Assembly (NCBI GenBank): GCA_028284775.1
Contig: JANQRB010000179.1
Location: 1 to 33,258, forward strand
Length of the DNA stretch: 33,258 bases
Source: Candidatus Kapaibacterium sp.
GTDB lineage: Bacteria > Bacteroidota > Ignavibacteria > Kapaibacteriales > UBA7675
Direction: 5' to 3'
Each line of letters begins with the position of its first letter. Position 1 is the first letter of the stretch. This document shows, piece after piece, positions 16,784-25,724 of this stretch. Position numbers and translations under genes: made by a program. Under the pieces are notes generated by a model, which saw nothing but the letters and a program-made list of their open reading frames with translations, made no database searches and had not been told where the DNA came from.

Positions 16784-18643
16784 TCAAGCGGGCGTGGTAT
16801 CGGGCACGGGCTCCATGAGTTTTTCAGCCGTGGGCAATTCGACAAAAAATGTCGATCCCTTGCCGAATTCGCTGTCGCACCAGACGCGTCCCCCCATGGA
16901 TTCGACCAGCTTCTTGACGATCGAAAGTCCGAGACCGGTCGAACTTTCGCCACCGGTCGGCCGTGAGGAGAGACGGGCAAATTTCTTGAAGAGCTCCTTC
17001 ATTTCCTGCGGCGCAATTCCAGGACCTTCATCGCGAACAGCACAGCGGACCGAACCGTTGTTGCCGCTTATCTGTACAAAAACGTGCCGATTATGCGGTG
17101 AATACTTGATGGCATTGGAGAGAAGATTTTCCAGCACCTGGATCGTGCAATTTTTGTCGGCCATTGCGGCGGCTGTCGGCGTAATTTCATCGAAGGAAAT
17201 AGCGATATTTTTCTGGCGCGCCTTTTTTCCATACGTATCGATTAACGAACGCATTATCGGTGTCAGCGGAACGGCCTCGGGCATCAGCTCGATTTTGCCG
17301 CGTTCGATTGCATTGATATTAAGTAATTTCTGAATTGTCTCAAACATCTGCTCCGAAGAGATAAGAATGTCACTGGCAAACTCTTCAATCTCCATTCGCG
17401 CAAGTTCTTTCTCATGCAAGAGAATTTTTGCGAGCAATTTAATGTTTGCAAGCGGGTTTTTCAGGTTGTGCGCGGCGATCCCCAGGAATTCATTTTTCTC
17501 ATTGTTTAACACTTCCAGTTGTTTAAGCGCGACAGCTAATTCGGCGTTCTTCGTGCTATGAACTTCTGCTCGTTTCTGCGCCGCTTCCACTTCATAGATT
17601 ACCTGCAAATTCTTAAACTTATTCTGAGATGTTTCATTAAACATCTGCTCATAATACCGGAAGTGCATCCTCAGGTGATGGGTCACCTGCTTATAGTCAT
17701 CAAGCAGCTCGTAGATATCCGCCAGTGATTTGTGCACATGATAAAGGACGGCGATCTGCTTAAGCTCCTCGGCTTCACGCAGGGCGCGCTCGGCGCATTG
17801 CAGCGCTTCGGCCTTCTCTCCCATGTGAGCACGCGCCACGGCAAAGGTCACTAGCGCGTATACTTCGGCTTGTCGGTCGCCGGTCATGCGACTCAACTTA
17901 AGACTTTGTTCCGCATACTCAACGGCTTGCTCGAAGCAGCCCGTTTCAAGCTTCACAATACCGATATTGCACAAAGCAGGCACTTCACCCAGGCGATTGT
18001 TGGTTTCGCGATGCAGTTTTAAACTTTTCTGATAAAACTCCAGCGCATTGTCATAGTCCTTCATGCTATAATATATCTGACCGATATTGTGCAGCGCCCG
18101 CCCTTGCGACATCTTATCATCCAGCTCTTCCGCCAATGCCAGGCTTTTCAGGTAATAGCGCCGCGCCTGTTCCTGCTCGCCATGCTGCAGACAGCTATTG
18201 CCGATCCCCAGCAGTGCATTCGACAAGGCAGGCTTGTTGCCGTGCTCTTCAAACATGCTTGCGCATTTGCGGTAATACTCCAGCGACTTAGCGGTATCGC
18301 CCAGCCGAAAATAAATCGTACCCAGGGTAAGGAGCGCCTTTGCTTCACCGAAGCGATTTTCCGAGCTGCGCAGCCGCTGCAACGCGTCCATGGTCAATGT
18401 CAGTGCATCATCGTACTGACAGGAATACAACTCGATGAGCGCAGTATTGTGAATCGCTTCAGCAAGTCCTTCAGCATAGTCTATGTGGTCGGACAGCTCA
18501 CGGGCTTCCTCGCAAAGTTCGCTGCAGCGTGCCGGGTCGCTGCGGATAAACCGGCGAATCAGAGCATTGAGCGCATCGACTCTCTCCATATCGTCGGCAT
18601 CTGATTCGACCAGTTTTTCAATATTTGCAATGGTTTCTGACAT
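16784..18643 (-). CDS. Soluble TPR-containing sensor histidine kinase
   Basis: A protein of 619 residues from ATG 18643 (MSETIANIEKLVES). The open frame extends to 18751 but its first 36 residues look non-native. Residues 1 to about 330 form tandem tetratricopeptide repeats (for example LLTLGTIYFRLGDTAKSLEYY and LHNIGQIYYSMKDYDNALEFY). A coiled coil follows, then a HisKA H-box AAHNLKNPLANI with H392, and an HATPase domain with N box LENLLSNAIKYSP, G1 DEGPGIAP and G2 GLGLSIVKKL. No membrane helix is present, so it is cytoplasmic, sensing through the TPRs. It has no receiver domain, and its partner is unknown. The response regulator at 14413 is nearby but not adjacent. Confidence 0.93.
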   Translation of the reverse strand: MSETIANIEKLVESDADDMERVDALNALIRRFIRSDPARCSELCEEARELSDHIDYAEGLAEAIHNTALIELYSCQYDDALTLTMDALQRLRSSENRFGEAKALLTLGTIYFRLGDTAKSLEYYRKCASMFEEHGNKPALSNALLGIGNSCLQHGEQEQARRYYLKSLALAEELDDKMSQGRALHNIGQIYYSMKDYDNALEFYQKSLKLHRETNNRLGEVPALCNIGIVKLETGCFEQAVEYAEQSLKLSRMTGDRQAEVYALVTFAVARAHMGEKAEALQCAERALREAEELKQIAVLYHVHKSLADIYELLDDYKQVTHHLRMHFRYYEQMFNETSQNKFKNLQVIYEVEAAQKRAEVHSTKNAELAVALKQLEVLNNEKNEFLGIAAHNLKNPLANIKLLAKILLHEKELARMEIEEFASDILISSEQMFETIQKLLNINAIERGKIELMPEAVPLTPIMRSLIDTYGKKARQKNIAISFDEITPTAAAMADKNCTIQVLENLLSNAIKYSPHNRHVFVQISGNNGSVRCAVRDEGPGIAPQEMKELFKKFARLSSRPTGGESSTGLGLSIVKKLVESMGGRVWCDSEFGKGSTFFVELPTAEKLMEPVPDTTPA

Positions 18644-19055
18644 ATAAAGCAATAGCAGATTTTGACTAGTTTCGGAACCTGCGACTGTAGTGGAACAAAC
18701 TTCACCTGTTTCTAATCCGCTTGCCGTATTACAAGGTTTGCCACCCTTCAAAGCTATACGGCACTTACATTAATCAGGACTTTAGCTTTTCAAATACTTC
18801 ACTGGCTCTTGAGCTTTTTCGTACCCTTTATTTGGTCAGCGGAAAGTAAGGAATCTTTGCGTGATAAAAAACAAGTTCGCAGTGGATGCGTAAATAATCC
18901 ATTTTGGACTTCGATTATGTTATGTCTAATTCCGTGCCCTGGCCGGACGTCGCAATGCAAAGGGTTTCGCGTCGCCGATTAAGTATATCCTTATGTAAAT
19001 AATTATTCAGTAGAATGGCAAGTCAGACGTAAAATCTACGTAGTATCATAGCACA
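18644..19055. other. Intergenic region upstream of the histidine kinase gene
   Basis: About 410 bp, AT-rich from 18780. It presumably carries the minus-strand promoter of the histidine kinase and the end of the MoeB-like transcript. No gene was seen. AAGTATATCCTTA at 18981-18993 matches the box upstream of the response regulator. Confidence 0.45.
18981..19005 (+). promoter_or_regulatory. AAGTATATCCTTA box upstream of the histidine kinase
   Basis: This copy differs from the box at 14305-14318 by one missing A. It is followed by TGTAAATAATTATT. It is written here on the plus strand, opposite to histidine kinase transcription, so orientation is not conserved relative to the genes. Functional significance is uncertain. 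Confidence 0.25.
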
Positions 19056-20216
19056 TTATTCCGGCCGGCCTTCCAGCTCGGCATCGGGCCACTGCAACAG
19101 CCCTCCCTTAAGACTTCCGAGCATAGGGATATTAGCTTGTTGCAGTATTGATGCGGCCTGAAGACTGCGTCGGCCCGAATGGCAGTAGACGACGATGTTG
19201 TTGAGCGAGCGTAGAGAATCAAGCTCTTGCGTCAGGCGGCCAAGCGGAATCACCATGGCGCCGGCAAGGTGTCCGGCCGCATATTCAGCTTCCTCGCGGA
19301 CATCTATCAATGTAAGAGAATCTCGTTGAGTCATCATAGTACGCAGCTCGGCGGCGCTGAGGAGCGGAGCCTCTGCAGCTGGCTGAGCGGCCGCGCAGCC
19401 CGCTGCATAATCCATTGGCGATGTAATAAGGGCGGCGGCGCTGCAGAGTAAGCAGGCCGGATCGAAATCGAAATTGAAGCTGCGCGACGACATTGACAGG
19501 GCGTCGAACACGAGCAATTTGCCGGATAGGGTACTGCCGATACCAACAAGCAGTTTCACCGCCTCCATTGCCTGAAGAGACCCGACGATACCCGGCAGGG
19601 GGCCAGCAACGCCTGTCTCCGCGCAATTGGGCATGCCGGAAGCATCCGGAACTTCGGGAAAAAGGCAACGATAGCAGGGACTTGTCGGCGCTTGTATCAC
19701 TGTCATTTGCCCTTCGAAACGATAGATGCCGGCAATCACAAGCGGAATGGATTGCAGCACACAGGCGTCGTTCAGCGCATATTTCGCCGCAAAATTGTCA
19801 CTGCCGTCCAGCACGAGGTCATAGCCGCGAACGGCCGACATAACGTTCGTGGCATTCAGACGCATATCATAGCTTTCCACCCGGACATAGGGATTCAGCG
19901 AACGAAGATGCTCGCCGGCGGCAAGGGCTTTCGCGCGTCCGATATCCGCTTCGCCATAGATGATCTGTCGCTGTAGATTGCTCGCGTCCACGATGTCAAA
20001 ATCGATTATGCCGATACGACCGACTCCGGCAGCCGCCAGGTATAGTAATGCCGGTGAGCCGAGGCCGCCCGCGCCCACCACCAGCACACTCGCTTCTTTT
20101 AGTCTGCGTTGACCTTCACGACCGATTTCTGGCAAGGTAAAATGGCGCAGGTAGCGCGCTTCCTCGCCCTTGTCAAATGCCTCGGAAGTGCCTGAGTTTT
20201 GCTCTGTCGAATCCAT
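19056..20216 (-). CDS. MoeB/ThiF-type adenylyltransferase fused to a rhodanese domain
   Basis: A protein of 386 residues. An E1-like domain (about 20-260) has the ATP-binding GAGGLGSP (48-55), the DFDIVDASNLQRQ segment (72-84), a C181xxC184 / C255xxC258 zinc site and the candidate active cysteine C198 in PNCAETGVAGPLPG. The rhodanese domain (about 285-386) carries DVREEAEYAAGH and the sulfur-carrying C345 in VYCHSGRRS. Such fusions adenylate the C-terminal glycine of MoaD- or ThiS-like carriers and transfer sulfur to make the thiocarboxylate for molybdopterin, thiamine or related cofactors. No carrier gene lies beside it, so the exact pathway cannot be told. Its ATG at 20216 is clear. Confidence 0.93.
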   Translation of the reverse strand: MDSTEQNSGTSEAFDKGEEARYLRHFTLPEIGREGQRRLKEASVLVVGAGGLGSPALLYLAAAGVGRIGIIDFDIVDASNLQRQIIYGEADIGRAKALAAGEHLRSLNPYVRVESYDMRLNATNVMSAVRGYDLVLDGSDNFAAKYALNDACVLQSIPLVIAGIYRFEGQMTVIQAPTSPCYRCLFPEVPDASGMPNCAETGVAGPLPGIVGSLQAMEAVKLLVGIGSTLSGKLLVFDALSMSSRSFNFDFDPACLLCSAAALITSPMDYAAGCAAAQPAAEAPLLSAAELRTMMTQRDSLTLIDVREEAEYAAGHLAGAMVIPLGRLTQELDSLRSLNNIVVYCHSGRRSLQAASILQQANIPMLGSLKGGLLQWPDAELEGRPE

Positions 20217-20377
20217 AAGTTCTGTCTGGGTTGACCTGATGTCCGGACGTAGCGCGGAGCGCCAGGCAACCGAAAATCAGGGGACTGAAGTCAATGTCGG
20301 ACTATCCGGCTGGCAGATACGCCTGCCGCCGATTCGGGGCCGCTACGGGAGAAAGACGTTTAAAGATTTTATCAGAT

Positions 20378-20442
20378 AGTCCCGACAGTGTTTAAATACG
20401 TCGGCCTGCTTCACTTCGGATGAAGTGAGGCGCACTGGGACT
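20378..20442 (-). terminator. Extended stem-loop after the carbonic anhydrase gene
   Basis: An inner stem TCACTTC (20411-20417) / GAAGTGA (20422-20428) with loop GGAT is enclosed by outer pairs CAGTG (20386-20390) / CACTG (20433-20437) and AGTCC / GGACT, giving an interrupted hairpin of about 65 bases. It starts about 25 bp after the stop of the minus-strand carbonic anhydrase gene and lies before the MoeB-like gene. There is no good U-tract, so it may be a terminator or another structured element. Confidence 0.45.
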
Positions 20443-20466
20443 TAAACATCTTAGCTCATCATCGCT

Positions 20467-21375
20467 TTAGTTCGGCTGAGCGCTGGCGACGATGACGCGA
20501 CCGTTAAGCGGCTGCGTTGGCCGACGGTTATTTTGATACAGGTTCGTGAATTGCTGCAGGCCTTCCGCTGAGATCGTGACGGCCTCCTGCAGGACAAACC
20601 AGCTTACGCCTTCGTCGCAGCTCGGCGTCGTCAGCGAGCCGCTATAACTGTAATAATCCAGAGTGACCGGAAGCAGTGCCGTTGCATCGATCGGATCCTT
20701 GGCATCGATTGCAAGACCGGCGTGCCTCGGCGCAGCGGCCATCAGTGCTTCCAGAAAAGCGTTGGCTGCTCCTTCCCTGAGCATAACGCCAATGTACGCA
20801 AGTTTATCGTGTTCATCGGCATGCACCAGATGTACTTCCATTGCCGTATGTGCTCCGTCAATGCTGTGCTCGCTCTGTGCATGAAAGTGAAACTCTTTTA
20901 GCTCGTAAATCTTGCCGCCAAGTTCGGCGGTGCCGCCATCAGCCAACGTCACTTTGATGGTATGACCGTTATTTTTAAGGACCGCAGCGCTGGCTTTGTA
21001 ATGTGTCCGGATGGCGGGCAAGTTTTGTGTAATTGCTCCCGCAATATCAACCGGCGATTGAGCAAGCCCGGTGCCGCACAGTTCGAAGCTGTGATCCAGA
21101 TGCGCCCAATGCGTCGGTCCGTTGTTAGCGGCGTAGCCCCAGCTCAACCCCGCTTCATGGTCATGACCATGCTCGCCTTCATGATCATGACCATGATGAT
21201 CCGCATGATCATGACCGTGATGATCCCCATGATCATGATCCGCGCCGTGCGCATGATCGTGCTCGTGAGTTTCGCCATGGGTATGATCCTGATCCGAATG
21301 GCCGCAGCCGCTGGTGATCAGCAGAAAAAATGAATAACAAAGCAAGCTTGCCAGGAAGCCAAATCTTCGTTGCAT
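20467..21375 (-). CDS. Alpha-carbonic anhydrase lipoprotein with a histidine-rich N-terminal segment
   Basis: A protein of 302 residues. A signal sequence ending in SGC (C24) suggests a lipoprotein. Residues 26-73 contain 20 histidines interleaved with Asp, Gly and Glu. The alpha-CA domain follows (WGYAANNGPTHWAHLDHSFELCGTGLAQSPVDI), with zinc ligands H163 and H165 (FHFH) and H182 (EVHLVH), and the conserved LTTPSCDEGVSWFVL near the C-terminus. It interconverts CO2 and bicarbonate at the cell surface or periplasm. The His-rich tail probably binds or stores zinc, as in other His-rich metal proteins; that is inference. GGGGAA lies upstream of the ATG at 21375. Confidence 0.95.
   Translation of the reverse strand: MQRRFGFLASLLCYSFFLLITSGCGHSDQDHTHGETHEHDHAHGADHDHGDHHGHDHADHHGHDHEGEHGHDHEAGLSWGYAANNGPTHWAHLDHSFELCGTGLAQSPVDIAGAITQNLPAIRTHYKASAAVLKNNGHTIKVTLADGGTAELGGKIYELKEFHFHAQSEHSIDGAHTAMEVHLVHADEHDKLAYIGVMLREGAANAFLEALMAAAPRHAGLAIDAKDPIDATALLPVTLDYYSYSGSLTTPSCDEGVSWFVLQEAVTISAEGLQQFTNLYQNNRRPTQPLNGRVIVASAQPN
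21157..21300 (-). repeat. Low-complexity CAT/GAT tract encoding the His-rich segment
   Basis: On the plus strand this reads as imperfect repeats of ATGATCATGACC-like words, encoding residues 26-73 of the carbonic anhydrase. Tandem short repeats like this can change length by slippage, which would alter the number of histidines without shifting the frame when units of three are gained or lost. Confidence 0.6.
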
Positions 21376-21724
21376 AGTGTCGTTCCCCGGGTCTATGAAT
21401 TACGTATCGAAAGCAGTACGCAGTGCGAAAATATCTCCTGCTCTGAGTAATCGATGGCCATAACAAAAACGTGCCGCCATTAAGGGCAGGGTTCAGCCTT
21501 AGCGTCAAGCGGCTGACGGCCAGTCTTGACAGCGCCAGGTATTTGCCGCCTACGCCTGCCCTCGTAAGCTGTCTTCGCCCGGCGGCGGGTTAAGGCGTCG
21601 AGGGGGTCAGAGCTTATATCCGGACTCATCCGGTGAAAATGCTCAAGCCCGCCTGCGTGAGCCCGGCGTTCAATCTAACATCGTCGGCCTTTACTGCGTA
21701 CCGATTTTATCGGGTCATCCAGCA
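21376..21724. other. 349-bp intergenic region
   Basis: This lies between the carbonic anhydrase start and the stop of the PNGase-like gene, both on the minus strand. It should contain the carbonic anhydrase promoter. No gene, clear terminator or repeat was recognised. Confidence 0.4.
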
Positions 21725-24700
21725 TTACTCGACGACGAGAATTTGCTTCGATATGGCGGCACCCGCCGTTCGAAATTGCAGGAAATACACTCCGGAGGGC
21801 AATGCCTCGCGATTAAATCTCTGCGTATAGGTATCCGGCCGCAAACTACCCTCAAACAGTAGAGCAAGTTCCTGCCCGAGCGAATTCACGAGTACCAGAC
21901 GCGCTTCGACAGCTTGCGGCGCATCGAGCGTATACGAGATGAGCGTTTCACTGCTGATGGGGTTGGGCGTCGCATCAAGCTGAAGCTGGGTGTTGGCGTG
22001 AGGTGAGGTGATGTTGACCGATGTGCTCAAACCACCCACTCCTGTAAGGCGCACGCGTTTGGATGGAAAGCGTTCGTCATTCGATTCGACCCGCATAGTT
22101 GCCGAAAGCGTTCCATCCTTGCCCGGCTGGAATGCCACCTGTACCAGCATTTTCTCACCGGCCTCGAGCCGAACGCCCTCGCTGCCCAGCGGCGGTGTGA
22201 TCGATTCAATGCTGAAGGCATCGTGCAGCGCAGTTACGACAATGTCGGTCACGAGCAGGCCTTTGTCATTGGCCGGGCTGACTTCCAGGGTCTGTAGTTT
22301 CTTGCCGTTGACGGCAACGTGGCCGTAGTCAAGAAGATCGGTGGACGCGACGATGGCGGGCTTCTCCACCACCCGAAACTGATGAACGATATAGTTGCCG
22401 AAGTCGGGCTGGAAGCTGACCATGCGTTGCCCGAGGCTGTTGAATCGCAGAGAGCCTGTGCCCAGATCATCCCGCAGGAACCACGAGTCGAGGCCAAAGC
22501 CGAGACGGTTATCCAGCCGGAATTCGTAACAGCCTTCTTCCAGCACGAAACTTTCTTCGTAAAGTCTGCTGTCGTCCAGGTTTGCACCACTGCCGATTAC
22601 TTCGCCTTTATCATTGCGCAGGGACCATTCGTATTGTTCGCGCGCGCGCAGATTGGTCTGCAACAGGATTTCAAGCTCCGGAAAATATTCGGGCGTAAGC
22701 TGGAAACCGGCGCTTCGGTAGTTGTTGTTGGCGTATTCGTCGAGGACGCCGTTGGGGTTGGACAGACGCGCCTCAAAGACATTCGCGCCGTCCCAGCTGC
22801 CCCAGTCAAAAACGGGCAGCGTGACATCTTCTTCTTCCAGGAATTCCAGGCTGCCCTGCCAGGTATAGGTCGCGCGGCCGCCGCCCTTGACGCCATACTC
22901 GATGTCAACGCTGGTGAGCGGAATCGCGCCGGTATTGCGAATGCGAATGACCGGATTGCCGCAAATCGGGTTAAAGCGGCTGTGCAGCTTTCCGTCGTTC
23001 GGCGCCAGGATGTCCACCAGGGCCGCGTCCGTCCGGTGGTTGATTGGGCCGTAGGCCACCAATTGCGAGCGCACGACATAATTGCCCTGAGCCGGATCCG
23101 GCGCATAGTCTTCGACGCCGTAGTTAATCTCGACCGGAGTTCCAGGCGACACATAAGGGGTTATGTCCTGGTGATAGGTCGCGACCGGCGCCCCGGGACA
23201 CCAGCCGCCGCGGTCCAGCAGCCAGGTGCCGCCCTGCGGGTATAGCGGATTGTCGCCGCACTCCATCCATACCTGCCACTGAAAACGCCGCTCGCCGTCG
23301 ATATCCCAATGGTGCTGCTTGGGGCAGAATTCCGCGCAGCGCGTCTCATTGTCCCAGCCATGACCGCTGATCGTTGTGCGCAGCTTATACTGGCTGGCGC
23401 GCTCGTCGGGAACGATCTGCCGCGCCGGAAAATTGATGTCGTCGGCGATGCTGCCATAGCTGTGAGAGCCATCATAAACATTCGCGATGGTTACAATATC
23501 GCGCGGCGGCGTCCCCGGCACGAATTCGAATTTCAGATCGATCAATTCCTGCTGGTTATGCGCCCAGAGGTAGACATAGCCGTGCAGGAGCGGCGCATAA
23601 TCGCTTACGTCATAGATCCAGGTCCAGCCATCGGGTCCCAGGTCCAGGCCAATGCCATAGGGCGTGATAAAACGTCCCAGTTCAAAGCGGACAATCGGAC
23701 TGAAATACACCCAGTCATCGCGTTCGAGTGTTTGCTCGGCCTCGACAAAGGTTGAGTCGACGGCATTGCCGTCGGCATCGTAGGTGTAGGTATAAGCATC
23801 GGCCGGCCAGACCAACATCGTACTCGTTGGAATCGTCGGGTGAGCCGGGTCCGCTTCAGGGATCTGGACGCCAAAGCCGGGGTTTTCGTAGCGCACAAGC
23901 TCTACGCGGTCGTTTTCGACCTGCTCATATACTTTCACTTCGTCGACCTGCAGGTCGAAATCACCTTGCAGCAGGCTGAGATGGGGCCGGTCTTTCGACG
24001 CCTGCGCATTGCGCGTCATAGCGTCGCCGGCAAGGAGACGCCACTGCGGCGCACCGGCAAACTGCGCAGCGTAGCCATTAGCCGAGGCGTCGGCCGCTTC
24101 GACGCCGCTGCCTTCATCGAATTTGTAATAGACCTGTAGATTATTGTAATAGGGATGAGAGGGGTCGAGGTCACGTCCCATCCATTCCGCAATCGTCGCC
24201 TCGTCGAGCTCGACATTCCAGACGCGAAATTCGTTGATCGAGCCATCGTAGTTGCCCTGGCCATTGCCGCGCGAACCAAGTTTGAAGCTGGCGACGTCCT
24301 CGATGCGACGACTGAGACCGTTGCCGGAATGCCAGAGTTTACCGTTCAGATACATCCGCATGCTGCCGGTTGCAGCGTTTTTGACAAAGGCCCAATGATT
24401 CCAGCGGCCCTCGAATTCATCCGCCGTCGCTTCTTTTTGAATGCGGTCGTAGCTGTTGCCCTGGTTACCGGCGTCCCAGTAAATCTGCCCATTGCCCCAT
24501 GGCAGATGGACATTCAGAACCCGGTTACCGGCGGCATCGTAGCCCTCGAAGAGATAGTCGCTCTGTGGCTGGATCGCCGGGTCGCCGTATTGCCAGAGCG
24601 AGATGGTGACTTCCTGGTCGATTGCTGCGAAGGCCGCGGGCGGCACTTCCAGGTAATCCTGACCGCTGAAGCGCAGATAGCCGTCGCGGCCTGCCGTGGC

Positions 24701-25564
24701 AAGCCCGGCGTCGAATTCGGCTTCATTCATCATCACCATATTATCTTTGGCGGCATCTCCGTTCGTAAAGCTGAATTCGATCAGCAGATTGGAGCTGCCG
24801 TCCCAGTTGAAGGGGCTGTGAAAAACAAATTCATGCCAGCCCGCGGCGCCGAGCGTCGTGGTCTGAAAATAGACCTCGCTCAGATCGCCGGTGCTGAAGG
24901 CGGATTCATCCAGTTCCGTCAGGCTGCTTGCAGCCATACTGATACGCAGGTTTTCCAGCTCGGCTCCCGCGTCCGCCACATTCAGCCGGAGGCCGTGGAG
25001 CAGCCCTGCCTCCAGCCCGCCCGCCAGCAGCTCGTCCGCCCGCCACAGAAAAAGCGAGCGTCCCGGGGCGGAGCTATGACCAAAGACAGCGGTTCCGGCG
25101 CTTGTGCCCTCGCCGATCCGCAGCTCTTTGCGTTCGCTCTCCGCTGTAAACGATGCAACTTTCTGGAGGTGGAGATAACGGCTGAAGCTGGCTTCCGTCG
25201 TGTAGGCAAACATATCCCGCGCGGCACCGTCGACGCGGAAATTCGGCTGCGTTTTGCGCGTGGAATCCAGGGTGCCGCTCGAATCGATGACGCCGGCATT
25301 GGCGATGTAATCCCATTCGCCGCATGGGAAGTTATCCGCTGTCGTTCGTTCATCGCATTTGAGAGTGTAGTGCATGAGAATTTTTTCCCAGCGCTGGCCG
25401 GCCGGCGGAAATTCGTAGGTGCCGGCCCGTTTGGTGATATCCTCGAAGTTAAGCGTTTGAATGATGACTGACTCTTCCTGCGACGACAGCGACATCGTTA
25501 GACTACAAAAGATGGTGGCGATGGCGAGGCAGCCAAATGACAACTTGGACAGGAATCCCGGCAT
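21725..25564 (-). CDS. PNGase F-like exported protein with LamG-containing insertion and T9SS sorting domain
   Basis: A protein of 1279 residues from ATG 25564, which has GGAG five bases upstream; the open frame reaches an earlier ATG at 25588. A signal peptide (LSFGCLAIATIFCSLTMSLS) is followed by a peptide-N-glycosidase F N-domain start with PCGEWDYIA. Its aspartate (about D85) matches catalytic D60 of PNGase F as I recall that sequence. About 550 residues intervene, including a LamG/concanavalin-like domain (about 295-460), before the fold resumes at ELGRFITPYGIGLDLG. C-terminal motifs RTTISGHGW, CAEFC (about E745, matching E206) and DRGGWCPG follow. An equivalent of E118 is not evident. 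An Ig/ASH-like domain and a type A sorting domain (NPISSETLISYTLD to the end) close the protein. It likely cleaves N-glycans from glycoproteins at the cell surface or outside. Confidence 0.9.
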   Translation of the reverse strand: MPGFLSKLSFGCLAIATIFCSLTMSLSSQEESVIIQTLNFEDITKRAGTYEFPPAGQRWEKILMHYTLKCDERTTADNFPCGEWDYIANAGVIDSSGTLDSTRKTQPNFRVDGAARDMFAYTTEASFSRYLHLQKVASFTAESERKELRIGEGTSAGTAVFGHSSAPGRSLFLWRADELLAGGLEAGLLHGLRLNVADAGAELENLRISMAASSLTELDESAFSTGDLSEVYFQTTTLGAAGWHEFVFHSPFNWDGSSNLLIEFSFTNGDAAKDNMVMMNEAEFDAGLATAGRDGYLRFSGQDYLEVPPAAFAAIDQEVTISLWQYGDPAIQPQSDYLFEGYDAAGNRVLNVHLPWGNGQIYWDAGNQGNSYDRIQKEATADEFEGRWNHWAFVKNAATGSMRMYLNGKLWHSGNGLSRRIEDVASFKLGSRGNGQGNYDGSINEFRVWNVELDEATIAEWMGRDLDPSHPYYNNLQVYYKFDEGSGVEAADASANGYAAQFAGAPQWRLLAGDAMTRNAQASKDRPHLSLLQGDFDLQVDEVKVYEQVENDRVELVRYENPGFGVQIPEADPAHPTIPTSTMLVWPADAYTYTYDADGNAVDSTFVEAEQTLERDDWVYFSPIVRFELGRFITPYGIGLDLGPDGWTWIYDVSDYAPLLHGYVYLWAHNQQELIDLKFEFVPGTPPRDIVTIANVYDGSHSYGSIADDINFPARQIVPDERASQYKLRTTISGHGWDNETRCAEFCPKQHHWDIDGERRFQWQVWMECGDNPLYPQGGTWLLDRGGWCPGAPVATYHQDITPYVSPGTPVEINYGVEDYAPDPAQGNYVVRSQLVAYGPINHRTDAALVDILAPNDGKLHSRFNPICGNPVIRIRNTGAIPLTSVDIEYGVKGGGRATYTWQGSLEFLEEEDVTLPVFDWGSWDGANVFEARLSNPNGVLDEYANNNYRSAGFQLTPEYFPELEILLQTNLRAREQYEWSLRNDKGEVIGSGANLDDSRLYEESFVLEEGCYEFRLDNRLGFGLDSWFLRDDLGTGSLRFNSLGQRMVSFQPDFGNYIVHQFRVVEKPAIVASTDLLDYGHVAVNGKKLQTLEVSPANDKGLLVTDIVVTALHDAFSIESITPPLGSEGVRLEAGEKMLVQVAFQPGKDGTLSATMRVESNDERFPSKRVRLTGVGGLSTSVNITSPHANTQLQLDATPNPISSETLISYTLDAPQAVEARLVLVNSLGQELALLFEGSLRPDTYTQRFNREALPSGVYFLQFRTAGAAISKQILVVE

Positions 25565-25724
25565 AAATACTCCACTGATAATGTACATTGCACTGAAGCT
25601 TCGATTCGAACAATACTGTTTGTGTGTTGTGTTTGCGTTAAGAATGCGGTAGCCGGGAAGAATCTACTAAATTTCCGGCAATTTTGCATTGGCCCCTGCG
25701 TTCCTGATTCGAAGGCCGGAACGC

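Noticed and set aside
14413..18643. Treating the response regulator and the histidine kinase as a cognate pair
   Set aside because: They are separated by mtgA and opposite in direction, the receiver is degenerate, and the kinase has a HisKA-type H-box rather than the HisKA_3 type usual for NarL partners.
22319..23245. A 308-codon open frame on the plus strand
   Set aside because: It is antisense to the C-terminal half of the PNGase-like gene and shows no domain signature.
24155..25471. A 438-codon open frame on the plus strand
   Set aside because: It is antisense to the PNGase-like gene, whose motifs are clear; the frame is a composition shadow.
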